A DNA stretch of 64,000 bases, taken from assembly GCA_963802375.1 (NCBI GenBank), contig CAWDIJ010000005.1, positions 186,001-250,000 of the forward strand, written 5' to 3'. Position numbers and translations under genes: made by a program. The stretch is from JACDAN01 sp963802375. Lineage in GTDB: Bacteria > Actinomycetota > Thermoleophilia > Gaiellales > Gaiellaceae. Below the pieces are notes generated by a model, which made no database searches, was not told the origin of the DNA, and worked only from the letters and a program-made list of their open reading frames with translations. Positions 51,112 through 60,350 of this stretch are shown in pieces. Within the stretch, counting starts at the first letter, position 1, and every line of letters begins with the position of its first letter.

Positions 51112-51605
51112 GCCCGCAGCCGTTCGACTCGTTCAAGGGCTTCGGGGTCACCCTGAAGCACATCTTCAAGAAGCCGATCACGCAGCAGTACCCCGAGTTC
51201 AAGCGGCCCGTCTATCCACGATTCCGGGGCCGGCACCGCCTCTGGAAGCACGAGAACGGGCTCGAGAAGTGCGTCGGCTGCTCCCTCTGCGCGGCCGCCT
51301 GTCCCGCCGACTGCATCCGCGTCGTGGCCGAGGAGAACACTCCGACCCACCGCGTCTCACCGGGAGAGCGGTACGCGCGCATCTACGAGATCAACCTCAG
51401 CCGTTGCATCTTCTGCGGCTACTGCGAGCTCGCCTGCCCGTTCGACGCGATCACGCTCGAAGCGGAGTACGAGATCTCCGAGTACTCGCGCGACGACCTG
51501 ATCTACACGAAGGACATGCTGCTCGCACCGCCGGTGAAGCGGATGCCGGTCGCCGACCGAGACCTCTACGACACCCCGATCCCGGCCTACAAGTCGAGCT
51601 CTTAA
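51108..51605 (+). CDS. nuoI: NADH-quinone oxidoreductase subunit I
   Basis: 165 residues, GTG start overlapping nuoH. Two [4Fe-4S] ferredoxin motifs: CVGCSLCAAACP and CIFCGYCELACP (clusters N6a and N6b). Followed by a gap containing an inverted-repeat element. Confidence 0.96.
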   Translation: MSPQPFDSFKGFGVTLKHIFKKPITQQYPEFKRPVYPRFRGRHRLWKHENGLEKCVGCSLCAAACPADCIRVVAEENTPTHRVSPGERYARIYEINLSRCIFCGYCELACPFDAITLEAEYEISEYSRDDLIYTKDMLLAPPVKRMPVADRDLYDTPIPAYKSSS

Positions 51606-51768
51606 GTGCCTCTCCCAGCAACACACGCCTACTTCTGGCCCGCGATCACGCGGCGCCAGAGCCCACCCTCCTCCTCACCAAGGCTGCCCAGCCTTGCCTC
51701 GTCGGAGTGCGGCCTCTGGCTTGGTGCTCACGAACCAGAAGCTGGGCAGCGTCACTGGAAGAGGCACT
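51605..51768. repeat. 164-bp inverted-repeat element between nuoI and nuoJ
   Basis: The left end AGTGCCTCTCCCAGCAACAC pairs with the right end, whose reverse complement is AGTGCCTCTTCCAGTGACGC; CTTCTGG blocks repeat in both arms and GGCGCCAGAG lies inside. It begins on the last base of the nuoI stop and ends one base before the nuoJ ATG, just as the element at 17570-17736 does in the E1 operon. Confidence 0.75.
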
Positions 51769-51769
51769 G

Positions 51770-52300
51770 ATGGGCGACGCGCTGGTCTGGCTGGTCTGGT
51801 TCGTCGCCGCCGTCGGCTGCCTCGGGTCGGGTATCGCCGTGATCTCGTTCTCGAACCCGTTCTACTCGGCGATCGCCCTGATCGGGAACCTGGCCTCGCT
51901 CGCGGTCCTCTACCTGCTCCTGTCGGCCGAGTTCCTCGCCGCCGCGCAGGTGCTCGTCTACGCCGGCGCGGTCATGGTCATGTTCCTGTTCGTGATCGCC
52001 TACATCGGCCGCGACGCGGACGCGCCGTTCGCCGGCGGGCCGAGCTGGATGGCGATCGCCGCCGTCGTCGCAGCCGGCGTGATCCTCATCGACGTCGTCG
52101 TCGCGATCGGGTTGAGCGCGGGCGGGCGACTCTCCGACGAGGCGGACATCGAGGCCGCCTTCGGCGGGCCGGCGGACGTCGGGCAGGTGTTCCTCACAGA
52201 CCATCTCCTGGCTTTCGAGATCACGTCGATCGTCCTCCTGGTCGCGGCTGTCGGCGGCGTGATCCTCGGCAGCGAGGCTCGAAAGAGGTCCGCCGGGTGA
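51770..52300 (+). CDS. nuoJ: NADH-quinone oxidoreductase subunit J
   Basis: 176 residues, five membrane helices. SNPFYSAIALIGNLASLAVL and LSAEFLAAAQVLVYAGAVMV are typical. The SD must lie within the inverted-repeat element that abuts the start (GGAAGAGG). Confidence 0.95.
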   Translation: MGDALVWLVWFVAAVGCLGSGIAVISFSNPFYSAIALIGNLASLAVLYLLLSAEFLAAAQVLVYAGAVMVMFLFVIAYIGRDADAPFAGGPSWMAIAAVVAAGVILIDVVVAIGLSAGGRLSDEADIEAAFGGPADVGQVFLTDHLLAFEITSIVLLVAAVGGVILGSEARKRSAG

Positions 52301-52605
52301 TGGGGCCGGACGTCAGCTGGTACATCGTCCTCTCGGCGTTCCTCTTCACGATCGGCTCGATGGGCGTGCTGCTCCGGCGGAGCCCGCTGATCGTCCTGCT
52401 CTCGCTCGAGATCATGCTCAACTCGGCGAACCTCGCCCTGATCGGCTTCGCCCGGCACCTCGGCCAGACGGACGGACAGGTCTTCGCACTCGCCGTGATG
52501 GCCGTGGCCGCCTCCGAGGTCGTCGTCGGCCTCGGACTCATTGTCGCGCTCCATCGCAGCAACGTGACCCTCGACGTCGACGAGCTCACGACGCTCAGGG
52601 GCTGA
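52300..52605 (+). CDS. nuoK: NADH-quinone oxidoreductase subunit K
   Basis: 101 residues from ATG 52300 (TGATG with nuoJ; GTG 52297 is an alternative). Three helices with the conserved Glu residues in LLSLEIMLNSANLALIGF and ASEVVVGLGLIVAL that belong to the proton path. Confidence 0.95.
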   Translation: MGPDVSWYIVLSAFLFTIGSMGVLLRRSPLIVLLSLEIMLNSANLALIGFARHLGQTDGQVFALAVMAVAASEVVVGLGLIVALHRSNVTLDVDELTTLRG

Positions 52606-52606
52606 G

Positions 52607-54496
52607 CTGACCGCCGCCTGGATCTGCCTGCTCTCGCCGCTCGCGGCCGCCGTGCTGATCACGCTGCTCGGGACGCGAGTCCCGCGCAAGGCGACCGGCT
52701 ACCTCGCGACGCTTTCCGTGCTGGTCTCGTTCGTTGCCGCCCTGATGGCGTTCTCCGAGCTTACCGGCGACCCGCCGGAGGAGCGGTCGCACTCGTCCAC
52801 GCTCTGGACCTGGCTGACCGCGGGCGATTTCGAAGTCGGCCTCACCATCCTCCTCGACCCCCTCTCGGCGCTGATGATGCTGATCGTCTCCGGGGTCGGG
52901 TTCCTGATCGTCGCCTACTCGATCGGGTACATGGACCGTTCGGACGAGGAGCGCCGGTTCTTCGCCTACATGTCCCTCTTCGTCTTCTCGATGCTGCTGC
53001 TGGTCCAGGCCGGCGACCTCCTGCTTCTGCTCGCCGGCTGGGGTCTCGTCGGGCTCTGCTCGTACTTCCTGATCGGGTACGACCAGCACCGCCCTGCCGC
53101 GATCGTCGCGGCCAAGAAGGCGTTCATCATGAACGCGTTCGGCGACGCGACCATGGCGCTCGCGCTCTTCCTGCTCGTCATGCGGCTCGGCACCCTGGAG
53201 TACGGCGCCGTCTTCGAGCGAGTGGACGAGGTCGGCGGCGACTGGGCGATGACGCTGATTGCGCTCGGGTTGCTCGGCGGCGCCGTCGCCAAGTCCGCGC
53301 AGGTACCGCTCCACACCTGGCTCCCGGACGCGATGGAGGGCCCGACGCCGGTCAGCGCGCTCATCCACGCCGCGACGATGGTGACGGCCGGCGTCTACAT
53401 GCTCGTCCGCCTCAACCCGATCTTCGAGGAGGCAGCGTCGATCCAGGACCTCGCCGCGGGCATCGGCGCGGTGACGCTCCTCATGGCCGGGCTGATCGCG
53501 CTCGTCCAGACGGACATCAAGCGGGTCATCGCCTACTCGACGATGTCGCAGATCGGCTACATGTTCCTCGCCGCCGGGCTTACCTCCTACGGCAGCGCGA
53601 TGTTCCACCTGATGACGCACGCCTTCTTCAAGGCGCTGCTGTTCCTGGCCGCGGGCATCGTCATCCACGCGCTCGTGGCCGAACAGGACATGCGCCGGAT
53701 GGGGGGCATGCGGAAGCTGCTCCCGAAGACGTACGTCGTCACCCTGATCGGAGCCCTGGCGCTCGCCGGGATCCCTCCGCTCTCGGGGTTCTTCTCGAAG
53801 GACTCGATTCTCGCCTCGGCGCTCGATGCCGGGCTCTACGGCCAGATCCTCTGGGCGGTCGGCATGGTCGGCGCGTTCCTGACGGCGCTCTACACGTTCC
53901 GGATGATCTTTCTCGTCTTCTGGGGCGAGCCATCACCGTACGCCCGCGAGCACTTCCACAAGCCGAAGGCGAACGAGCCGAACCTCTGGATGGCGTGGAC
54001 GGTCGGCGTCCTCGCCTTGCTCTCCGTCGTCGGAGGCTGGATCCAGATCGCAGGGCTGTGGCACCCGCTGACGACGTTCCTCGAGCCGGTCGCGGAGCCG
54101 CACGTCGAGCCGAGCGGGCTCCAGGATCTCCTCACGAGCGTGATCGCGGTCGCCCTCGCCGTGGCCGGCATCTATCTGGCCTGGGCGGTGTACATCGCCG
54201 GCAAGATCCGCGTGCCGGACTACCCGGCGCTCCAGCGCGTGCTCGAGCGCAAGTTCTACTGGGACGAGGCCTACGACCTGGCCTTCTACCGCCCGTCCGT
54301 CTGGATCGCGCATGCGTTCTCCCGCTGGATCGAGCGGCCGCTGATCGCCGGGTCGATCCAGGGGCTGACCTTCGGCGCGCGCTCTCTCTCGGGCCGAACG
54401 GGTGAGGTTCAAACCGGCCTTACGCGTACCTACGTCCTCGCGCTCGGCGCCGGCGCAGCCGTCCTCGCCCTCGTCTTCCTGGCGGTGCGCGGATGA
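52607..54496 (+). CDS. nuoL: NADH-quinone oxidoreductase subunit L
   Basis: About 629 residues if started at CTG 52607. The first canonical start in frame is GTG 52652, but that would cut off most of the first membrane helix (TAAWICLLSPLAAAVLITLL); AGGGG lies 6 bp before the CTG. The rest is standard: antiporter-like core with conserved Glu and Lys residues, GLCSYFLIGYD, SKSAQVPLHTWLPDAMEGPTP-like block, and IKRVIAYSTMSQIGYM. About sixteen helices. Confidence 0.92.
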   Translation: MTAAWICLLSPLAAAVLITLLGTRVPRKATGYLATLSVLVSFVAALMAFSELTGDPPEERSHSSTLWTWLTAGDFEVGLTILLDPLSALMMLIVSGVGFLIVAYSIGYMDRSDEERRFFAYMSLFVFSMLLLVQAGDLLLLLAGWGLVGLCSYFLIGYDQHRPAAIVAAKKAFIMNAFGDATMALALFLLVMRLGTLEYGAVFERVDEVGGDWAMTLIALGLLGGAVAKSAQVPLHTWLPDAMEGPTPVSALIHAATMVTAGVYMLVRLNPIFEEAASIQDLAAGIGAVTLLMAGLIALVQTDIKRVIAYSTMSQIGYMFLAAGLTSYGSAMFHLMTHAFFKALLFLAAGIVIHALVAEQDMRRMGGMRKLLPKTYVVTLIGALALAGIPPLSGFFSKDSILASALDAGLYGQILWAVGMVGAFLTALYTFRMIFLVFWGEPSPYAREHFHKPKANEPNLWMAWTVGVLALLSVVGGWIQIAGLWHPLTTFLEPVAEPHVEPSGLQDLLTSVIAVALAVAGIYLAWAVYIAGKIRVPDYPALQRVLERKFYWDEAYDLAFYRPSVWIAHAFSRWIERPLIAGSIQGLTFGARSLSGRTGEVQTGLTRTYVLALGAGAAVLALVFLAVRG

Positions 54497-55902
54497 ACGA
54501 GTGGCTGACAACGACGTTGATCGTCTTCCCGGTCGCGGCCGCGCTCTTCGTTTGGCTGCTTCCGTGGTCGAACCAAATGGCCGGCTCGCTCGCGCTGCTC
54601 GCCGCGCTCGTGGAGGTCGGGATCTGGATCAACGCGGTGACGCGGTTCGACTTCGACGGCGGCCTGGAGCTCGAACAGCGGGAGGAGTGGTTCGGCGACC
54701 TCGGCGTCTCGTACCACGTCGGGCTCTACGGCTGGTCGCTCTGGCTGGTCGGGATGGCGGTCGTCGTTATGGCGGCCGCGATCGCCTACGCGTACTGGAC
54801 CGGACGCGAGAAGCCGCACGCCTATTTCGGGCTCATGCTCTTCCTCACCGGGGCGATCGTCGGCGTGTTCTCGTCGCAGGACCTGCTCGTCTTCTACGTC
54901 TTCTTCGAGGCAATGCTGATCCCGCTCTACGTGCTCGTCGGCGTGTGGGGCGGGCCGGGACGGCTCGGCGCGACGATCAAGTTCGTCATCTACACGATGG
55001 CCGGGTCGTTGCTGATGCTCGCCGCGATCGTCGCGTACGGCCTCGAACGGGGGTCGTTCGACATCGCCGAGGGCGGCACGAGCGACAACCACTGGATCTT
55101 CCTCGGCTTCGTGATCGCCTTCGCGGTCAAGGCCCCGCTCTTCCCGCTCCACGGCTGGCTGCCGGACGCCTACCGCGAGTCGTCACCGGAGGTGGCGGCG
55201 GTGCTCTCCGGCGTCGTCTCGAAGGCGGCCGGCTTCGGCTTCCTCGCGATCGCGGTCCCGCTCTTCCCCGGGCCGGCGGACGACCTCCAGCCGCTCGTCC
55301 TCGGCCTGGCGACGGCGGGGCTGATCTACGGCTCGTTCCTCGCCTTCCGGGCGCCGGACGTCCGCGGCGTGATCGCGTACTCGAGCCTCGCTCAGATGAG
55401 CCTGATCACGATCGGGATCTTCGCGCTCGACGATCTCGGCTCGAGCGGGGCAGTCCTGCACATGGTCAACCACGGGCTCGTCTCCGCCGCGCTGTTCCTG
55501 CTCGCCGGGGCCGTGGAGCGGAGAACGGCCACTGGTGAACTGGCGCGGCTCGGAGGGATGGCGCGCGGCCGTCCTGCCCTGGCGACGGTTCTGATGGCGA
55601 CCGGGATCATTGCCCTCGCCGTGCCCGGCTCGAGTGCGTTCGCGGGCGAGTTCCTGATCCTGGCCGGGATCTTCGACGACGGCTGGGGCTGGGCCGCAGC
55701 AGGCGCCTTCGCAATCGTCCTCGCGGCGATGTACATGCTGCGGCTGATCTCAGGGGTCCTCCACCAGGACGTCGGGCCGAGCGTTCCCGAGGAGGCGCTC
55801 GACCTCCGCCCGGCGGAGCTCGCGGTCATCGTCCCGCTCGTCGGCTGCCTCCTCGTCCTCTCGGCCTGGCCGGCCGCGATCACGGAGCACCTGTCCTTCT
55901 GA
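54493..55902 (+). CDS. nuoM: NADH-quinone oxidoreductase subunit M
   Basis: 469 residues, ATGA overlap with nuoL. DLLVFYVFFEAMLIPLYVLV, AVKAPLFPLHGWLPDAYRES and VRGVIAYSSLAQMSLITIG show the antiporter-like proton channel subunit. Confidence 0.96.
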   Translation: MNEWLTTTLIVFPVAAALFVWLLPWSNQMAGSLALLAALVEVGIWINAVTRFDFDGGLELEQREEWFGDLGVSYHVGLYGWSLWLVGMAVVVMAAAIAYAYWTGREKPHAYFGLMLFLTGAIVGVFSSQDLLVFYVFFEAMLIPLYVLVGVWGGPGRLGATIKFVIYTMAGSLLMLAAIVAYGLERGSFDIAEGGTSDNHWIFLGFVIAFAVKAPLFPLHGWLPDAYRESSPEVAAVLSGVVSKAAGFGFLAIAVPLFPGPADDLQPLVLGLATAGLIYGSFLAFRAPDVRGVIAYSSLAQMSLITIGIFALDDLGSSGAVLHMVNHGLVSAALFLLAGAVERRTATGELARLGGMARGRPALATVLMATGIIALAVPGSSAFAGEFLILAGIFDDGWGWAAAGAFAIVLAAMYMLRLISGVLHQDVGPSVPEEALDLRPAELAVIVPLVGCLLVLSAWPAAITEHLSF

Positions 55903-57383
55903 TGGACAAGCCGGTCGTCGACTGGTTCGCGCTCTCACCGTCCCTTGCGCTGCTCGCCGCGGCTGCACTGGCCCTGCTGGGCGCCGTGCTCATCCCTCGC
56001 GGCGCTGTGCGCGTCTTCAGCGCCGTCGTGTGCGCGCTCGGCTTCGTGGGCGCCGGCGTCGCGGCGGGGCTCCTCTACTGGAAGAGCCCAGAGGCGACCT
56101 ACGAGGTCGCCGACGCGATCCTGCGCGACCGGTTCGGCGCGCTGGCGCAGCTGATCGTCGCCGGCGCCGGGTTCCTTGCCGTCGGAATCTCCTACGGACA
56201 GCGCACGCGCCGCGAGCACGTCGGCGAGTACTTCGCGCTGCTCGCGGCCTGCGGCGGCGGCATGGCGTTCCTTGTGCAGGCGACCAACCTGATGACGCTC
56301 TTCCTCGGTCTCGAGTGGTTCTCGATTTGCCTCTACATCCTCTGCGCGATCGAGATCGACCGTGTCGGCTCGCTCGAGGCGGGGCTGAAGTACTTGATCG
56401 TCGGCAGCTTCGGGTCGGCAGTGCTGCTCTTCGGGTCGGCGCTCGTCTACGGCGCGACCGGTGAGCTGGAGTTCGGGGCGATCGCCACGGCCATCGACGA
56501 GCAGGGGCTCGTGAACGACGGCCTCGTGCTCGCCGGGCTCGCGCTGGTGATCGCCGGGCTGGGGTTCAAGGCGTCGGCCGCGCCGTTCCACATGTGGACG
56601 CCCGATGTCTACGAGGGCGCGCCCACGCCGGTGACCGCCTTCATGTCGGCGGCGACGAAGGCCGTCGCGCTCGTTCTGGCCATGCGGCTCCTCGTCACGG
56701 CGTTCCCGGCCGAGGAGGACCTCTGGACGATCGCGGTCGCCGTGATCGCGTGCGTCTCGCTTGCGTGGGGGAATATCGCCGCCCTCGTCCAGCGCAACCT
56801 CAAGCGGATGCTGGCGTACTCGTCCGTCTCGCACGCCGGGTTCATGCTGATCGCGATCGCCGCGAACAACGAGCTCGGCGGCCGCGCGCTCCTCTACTAC
56901 CTGATCCCATACTCGGCCGCGTCGCTCGGAGCCTTCGCCGTGATCGCCGCCAGGGAACGGGAGCTGGGGCAAACGGTCACGATCGACAACATCGGCGGCA
57001 TGGGCTGGGAGCGGCCGACGCTCGGCGTCTCGATGTGGGTCTTCATGCTCGCCTTCGCGGGGCTGCCGCTGACGGGCGGCTTCGTGGGGAAGTTCTACGT
57101 CTTCGCCGCCGCGTACGACAGCGGCCTCTGGTGGCTCGTGGTGGCCGGGGTGATCGCGACCGCGATCTCGCTCTACTACTACCTGGCGGTCATCCGCGCG
57201 ATGTACATGCGGATGCCGGCCGAGCTTCAGCTTGCACCCGCCGGAGGCTCGCCGCCGAGGGAGGCGCTGCTCTCGGCCTCGGTCGTGGCCTGCATGGCCG
57301 TCACGGTCGTGTCCTTCTTCGCCGTGCAGCCGCTGATCGACCTGGCCGAGAAGGCCGCGTCCCAGCTCCCGTTCGTCACCTGA
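55902..57383 (+). CDS. nuoN: NADH-quinone oxidoreductase subunit N
   Basis: 493 residues, TGATG with nuoM. FLGLEWFSICLYILCAIE, KASAAPFHMWTPDVYEGAPT and LKRMLAYSSVSHAGFMLIA are typical. Last gene of the operon; its end overlaps the convergent MFS gene by 8 bp. Confidence 0.96.
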   Translation: MDKPVVDWFALSPSLALLAAAALALLGAVLIPRGAVRVFSAVVCALGFVGAGVAAGLLYWKSPEATYEVADAILRDRFGALAQLIVAGAGFLAVGISYGQRTRREHVGEYFALLAACGGGMAFLVQATNLMTLFLGLEWFSICLYILCAIEIDRVGSLEAGLKYLIVGSFGSAVLLFGSALVYGATGELEFGAIATAIDEQGLVNDGLVLAGLALVIAGLGFKASAAPFHMWTPDVYEGAPTPVTAFMSAATKAVALVLAMRLLVTAFPAEEDLWTIAVAVIACVSLAWGNIAALVQRNLKRMLAYSSVSHAGFMLIAIAANNELGGRALLYYLIPYSAASLGAFAVIAARERELGQTVTIDNIGGMGWERPTLGVSMWVFMLAFAGLPLTGGFVGKFYVFAAAYDSGLWWLVVAGVIATAISLYYYLAVIRAMYMRMPAELQLAPAGGSPPREALLSASVVACMAVTVVSFFAVQPLIDLAEKAASQLPFVT

Positions 57384-58599
57384 TCTCCGGCCGCGGGATC
57401 GCCCGGGCCCAGAAGGGAAGCCGGGCGTCCAGGGCCAGCAGCGAGAGGATCGCCGCGATGCTGAGGGCGGCCGCCGCCAGCAGCGACAGCGAGGGCGAGA
57501 CGGCCAGGAGCTGCCCGCCGAGGGTCGGAGCAAGCGCCAGCCCGAGCCACCACGACAGGCCGATCGCGGCCATGTACCGCCCACGCAGCTCCGGTGGAGC
57601 GAGGTCGGCGACGAGGGGGAGCAACACCGTCGCGTGCAGGCACTCACCGAGGCCGAACGCGACTGCCGCCGCAAGGAGGCAGCCGTAGGCGGCGGCGGGC
57701 GCCGTGTCCTGCGCAAGCACCGCGAGGAGGCAGGCGCCGACCCACGCGGCCGCGCCGAGGGCGAGGACGCCGACTCGACTGCGACCCTCGACACGCCTGA
57801 CGACCGGCAGCTGAGCGAAGACCACCGTGGCCGCATTGGCCAGGAACAGCAGCCCGATCAGGCCCGGCGCGATCCCCAGTTCCTCGGCGTACGGCGGCAC
57901 GATCCAGGCCAGCACGCCCCATCCGACCGCGATGAGGGCGACGTTGGTCAGAGCGAAGTGGAGGAACGCTCGATCGCGAAGAAGGCGGCGATAGCCGCCG
58001 GCGACCCGGGCGACCGGCGCGTCTTCCCGCACCGTCGCGACCAGGATCGCGACGTAGAGGACATAGGTCACCGCGTTGGCCAGAAAGAGCGCGACGAACC
58101 CCTTGAGCCCGAAGCCGGCGACGAGACCGCCGATCGCCCCGCCCAGACCGATGCCGACGTTGACGGCGACCCGTGACACCGCGCTGGCGCGGTGGCGAAG
58201 CTCGCGTGGCGTCAGCGCTGTCATGAGCGCGGACTGGCTCGGCGAGAGCGCCCCGTTGCCGACCCCCGCGAGCGCGGCCGCCGCCAGGGCGACCTGGAGT
58301 GACTCTGCGAACGCCAGGCCGGCGTAGCCGGCGGCGAGGGCCAGGCCCGCTCCGGCGGCGGTCGCGCGCGCTCCGATCCGGTCGATCACGGCGCCCGAGA
58401 CGGGAGAGCTGAGCACGGCGACGCCTGTCACGAGGCCGACGACGAGACCGGCCGCACCGAGACCGAACCCCCTCCCGTCGTGGAGGTAGATGACCTCGAA
58501 CGGGAGCACGGCGCCGTAGCCGAACATGTTCAGGAAGATCCCGATCTGGACGATCCACACCTGGCGGGAAAGGCCGAAGCTCAGCCGCCCGAGGTGCAC
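57376..58599 (-). CDS. MFS transporter
   Basis: 407 residues from GTG 58599, which shares one base with the stop of the MocR-type gene (TAGTG). About twelve helices, with the MFS loop motif SGAVIDRIGARATAAGAGLA after helix 2 and NGALSPSQSALMTALTPREL in the middle. Drug-export and sugar-export members share these features, so the substrate is open. Coupling to the regulator gene suggests the regulator controls it. Confidence 0.85.
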   Translation of the reverse strand: MHLGRLSFGLSRQVWIVQIGIFLNMFGYGAVLPFEVIYLHDGRGFGLGAAGLVVGLVTGVAVLSSPVSGAVIDRIGARATAAGAGLALAAGYAGLAFAESLQVALAAAALAGVGNGALSPSQSALMTALTPRELRHRASAVSRVAVNVGIGLGGAIGGLVAGFGLKGFVALFLANAVTYVLYVAILVATVREDAPVARVAGGYRRLLRDRAFLHFALTNVALIAVGWGVLAWIVPPYAEELGIAPGLIGLLFLANAATVVFAQLPVVRRVEGRSRVGVLALGAAAWVGACLLAVLAQDTAPAAAYGCLLAAAVAFGLGECLHATVLLPLVADLAPPELRGRYMAAIGLSWWLGLALAPTLGGQLLAVSPSLSLLAAAALSIAAILSLLALDARLPFWARAIPRPEIR

Positions 58600-59780
58600 T
58601 ACCCGGAGTAGGTCGCCATGGCCGTGCTGAGCGTCGCTTCGAGTGCGGCGGCCAGCTCCACGGCTTCGCTCGGCTCGAGATCGGTGGTCGTGATGCGGAT
58701 TCCCGGAGGTGCGTCGAAGCGGTAACGCTCGCCGGGGCTCACCGCCCAGCCTCGCTCGAGGAGCTGCTGCACCGTTGCGACCTCCTCGGCGAGCGGAACC
58801 CACACACCGAGCCCCGAGTGGCCGTAGGCGGTGATCCCGCGCGCGGCCAGCGCCTCCACGAGCGCTGCGCGCCGCTCGGCGTAGATCCGCTCCGTGCGCG
58901 CAAGCAGCTCCCTGGTTTCAGGGTTGGCCCAGAGGTGCGCCGCCGTCTGCTGGAGCAGGTGACTGACCCAGCCGGGGCCGAGCAGCTGGCGGCCCTCGAC
59001 CCGGCTGATCGTCAAGGAGTCGCCGGCCATCGGCGCGACCCGGAGATCCGGACCGAGCACCTTGGACAGCGAACGGACCACCGCCCAGCGAGAGCTCGCG
59101 CCGTGGAGCCCGACGTACGGCGCGCCGGCCACCGAGGCGACGTAGTCGTCCTCGACGACGAGGGCATCGGGATGGCGGCCGAGCACCTCCCGGAGGCGAC
59201 CTCCCCGCTCCTCGTCGACTGCCGCGCCGGTCGGATTCTGACCGCGCGGCGTTGCGATTACCGCCTGCGCGCCGCGCCGGAACGCTCGTTCGAGCGCCTC
59301 GGGCACCAGACCGCCTTGATCCACCCGCGCCGGCACGGGCTCCAGCCCGAGCGCGAGCAACAGGTCCGTGATCCGCGGCCAGCTCGGGTCCTCGACGGCG
59401 ACGCGGTCGCCGGGCCTGAGCTGCGTCTGCAGCACTCGCTCGATACCGTCGAGCGCACCGCCGACGACGGCGATGTCGCCCTCGATCCCGTCTGCGGCGA
59501 AGTCGGCTTCCGCCAGACCGACCAGCTGCGGCAGCCTGATCGGCCCGCCGTAGAGCTTGTGCTCCGGATCGAGGCCGGCCAACGCCGGTCCGAGCGGCGG
59601 CAGCAGCGAGGGGTCGGGGTTACCGCTGGCGAGGTCGCGCGTGTTCGGAGGCAACGGCGGCCCGCCGATGACCCGCAACGGCGGCTGGGACGCGACGACC
59701 GTCCCGCTGCGGCGATTCGCGCTCACGAGGCCTCGCTGCTTGAGCGTGCGGTAGGCGGCGGCCACCGTCGCCGGGCTCAC
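58599..59780 (-). CDS. MocR/PdxR-type GntR regulator with aminotransferase domain; coding region probably extends to about 59924
   Basis: From GTG 59780 the product has 393 residues: the end of a winged helix (SPATVAAAYRTLKQRGLVSA) and a fold-type-I aminotransferase domain with the PLP Lys in SLSKVLGPDLR. The missing first half of the winged helix is encoded upstream in the same frame (FQLAHTLDRGAGASTIAEKI, then RLPAVRELADELG) up to an in-frame TAG, but without ATG, GTG or TTG. An ATC at 59924 lies 5 nt after TATAGT. Such proteins sense PLP or related amines and regulate an adjacent gene, here the MFS gene. Confidence 0.83.
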   Translation of the reverse strand: MSPATVAAAYRTLKQRGLVSANRRSGTVVASQPPLRVIGGPPLPPNTRDLASGNPDPSLLPPLGPALAGLDPEHKLYGGPIRLPQLVGLAEADFAADGIEGDIAVVGGALDGIERVLQTQLRPGDRVAVEDPSWPRITDLLLALGLEPVPARVDQGGLVPEALERAFRRGAQAVIATPRGQNPTGAAVDEERGGRLREVLGRHPDALVVEDDYVASVAGAPYVGLHGASSRWAVVRSLSKVLGPDLRVAPMAGDSLTISRVEGRQLLGPGWVSHLLQQTAAHLWANPETRELLARTERIYAERRAALVEALAARGITAYGHSGLGVWVPLAEEVATVQQLLERGWAVSPGERYRFDAPPGIRITTTDLEPSEAVELAAALEATLSTAMATYSG

Positions 59781-59925
59781 TCCCAGCTCGTCGGCCAGTT
59801 CGCGGACGGCGGGAAGACGCGTGGCCGGCGCTAGACGGTCATCGGCGATCGCGGCTTCGATCTTCTCGGCGATCGTCGAGGCGCCGGCGCCGCGATCGAG
59901 AGTGTGTGCTAGCTGAAAAGAGATT

Positions 59926-59946
59926 CTGTACTATAACACTAGTCGA
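59926..59946 (-). promoter_or_regulatory. promoter/operator region of the MocR gene
   Basis: TATAGT (59935-59930) lies within ACTAGTGTTATAGTACAG, which contains two related half-sites (ACTAGTG and TATAGTACAG). MocR proteins bind direct repeats in their own promoters. Confidence 0.4.
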
Positions 59947-59987
59947 AGCAATCCCAGACAAGGGCCCTCGCCCGCCAGAACGGTTGA

Positions 59988-60311
59988 CTAGGTGGTCCTG
60001 CGCCGCGGCTCTGTGGACAGCGCCACGACGCCCTGGATCCCGACGAGGACGAGCGCGATCAGCAGCGCGGCGGTGCCGAGTGTCGGCAGCGCAACCGTCG
60101 CGACGACGACCGCGAGCGCGACCACCCACAGCGCGGTGCGGCCGGGGCTTTCGCCCTCGCCCGCCACGAGGTCGCCGTAGGACGCGAGCGTGGCGGCCAC
60201 GATGACCGGGATCGACACGAGGAGCAGGTAGAAGGCGAGCGAGGGACGCCCGGCGGTGTCCGCGAGCGCGGCGGAGACGACGAGCGCGACGGGCCAGAGC
60301 TGGCGGCTCAC
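59988..60311 (-). CDS. small membrane protein of unknown function
   Basis: 107 residues from GTG 60311, with about four hydrophobic segments (LWPVALVVSAALADTA, SLAFYLLLVSIPVIVAATLA, ALWVVALAVVVATVALPTLG, ALLIALVLVGIQGVVAL). No family recognised. Divergent from the nucleotide cyclase gene. Confidence 0.65.
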   Translation of the reverse strand: MSRQLWPVALVVSAALADTAGRPSLAFYLLLVSIPVIVAATLASYGDLVAGEGESPGRTALWVVALAVVVATVALPTLGTAALLIALVLVGIQGVVALSTEPRRRTT

Positions 60312-60350
60312 GGCTCGCGCTTCGACGCCGGAGTATCGTCTCCTCGCACG

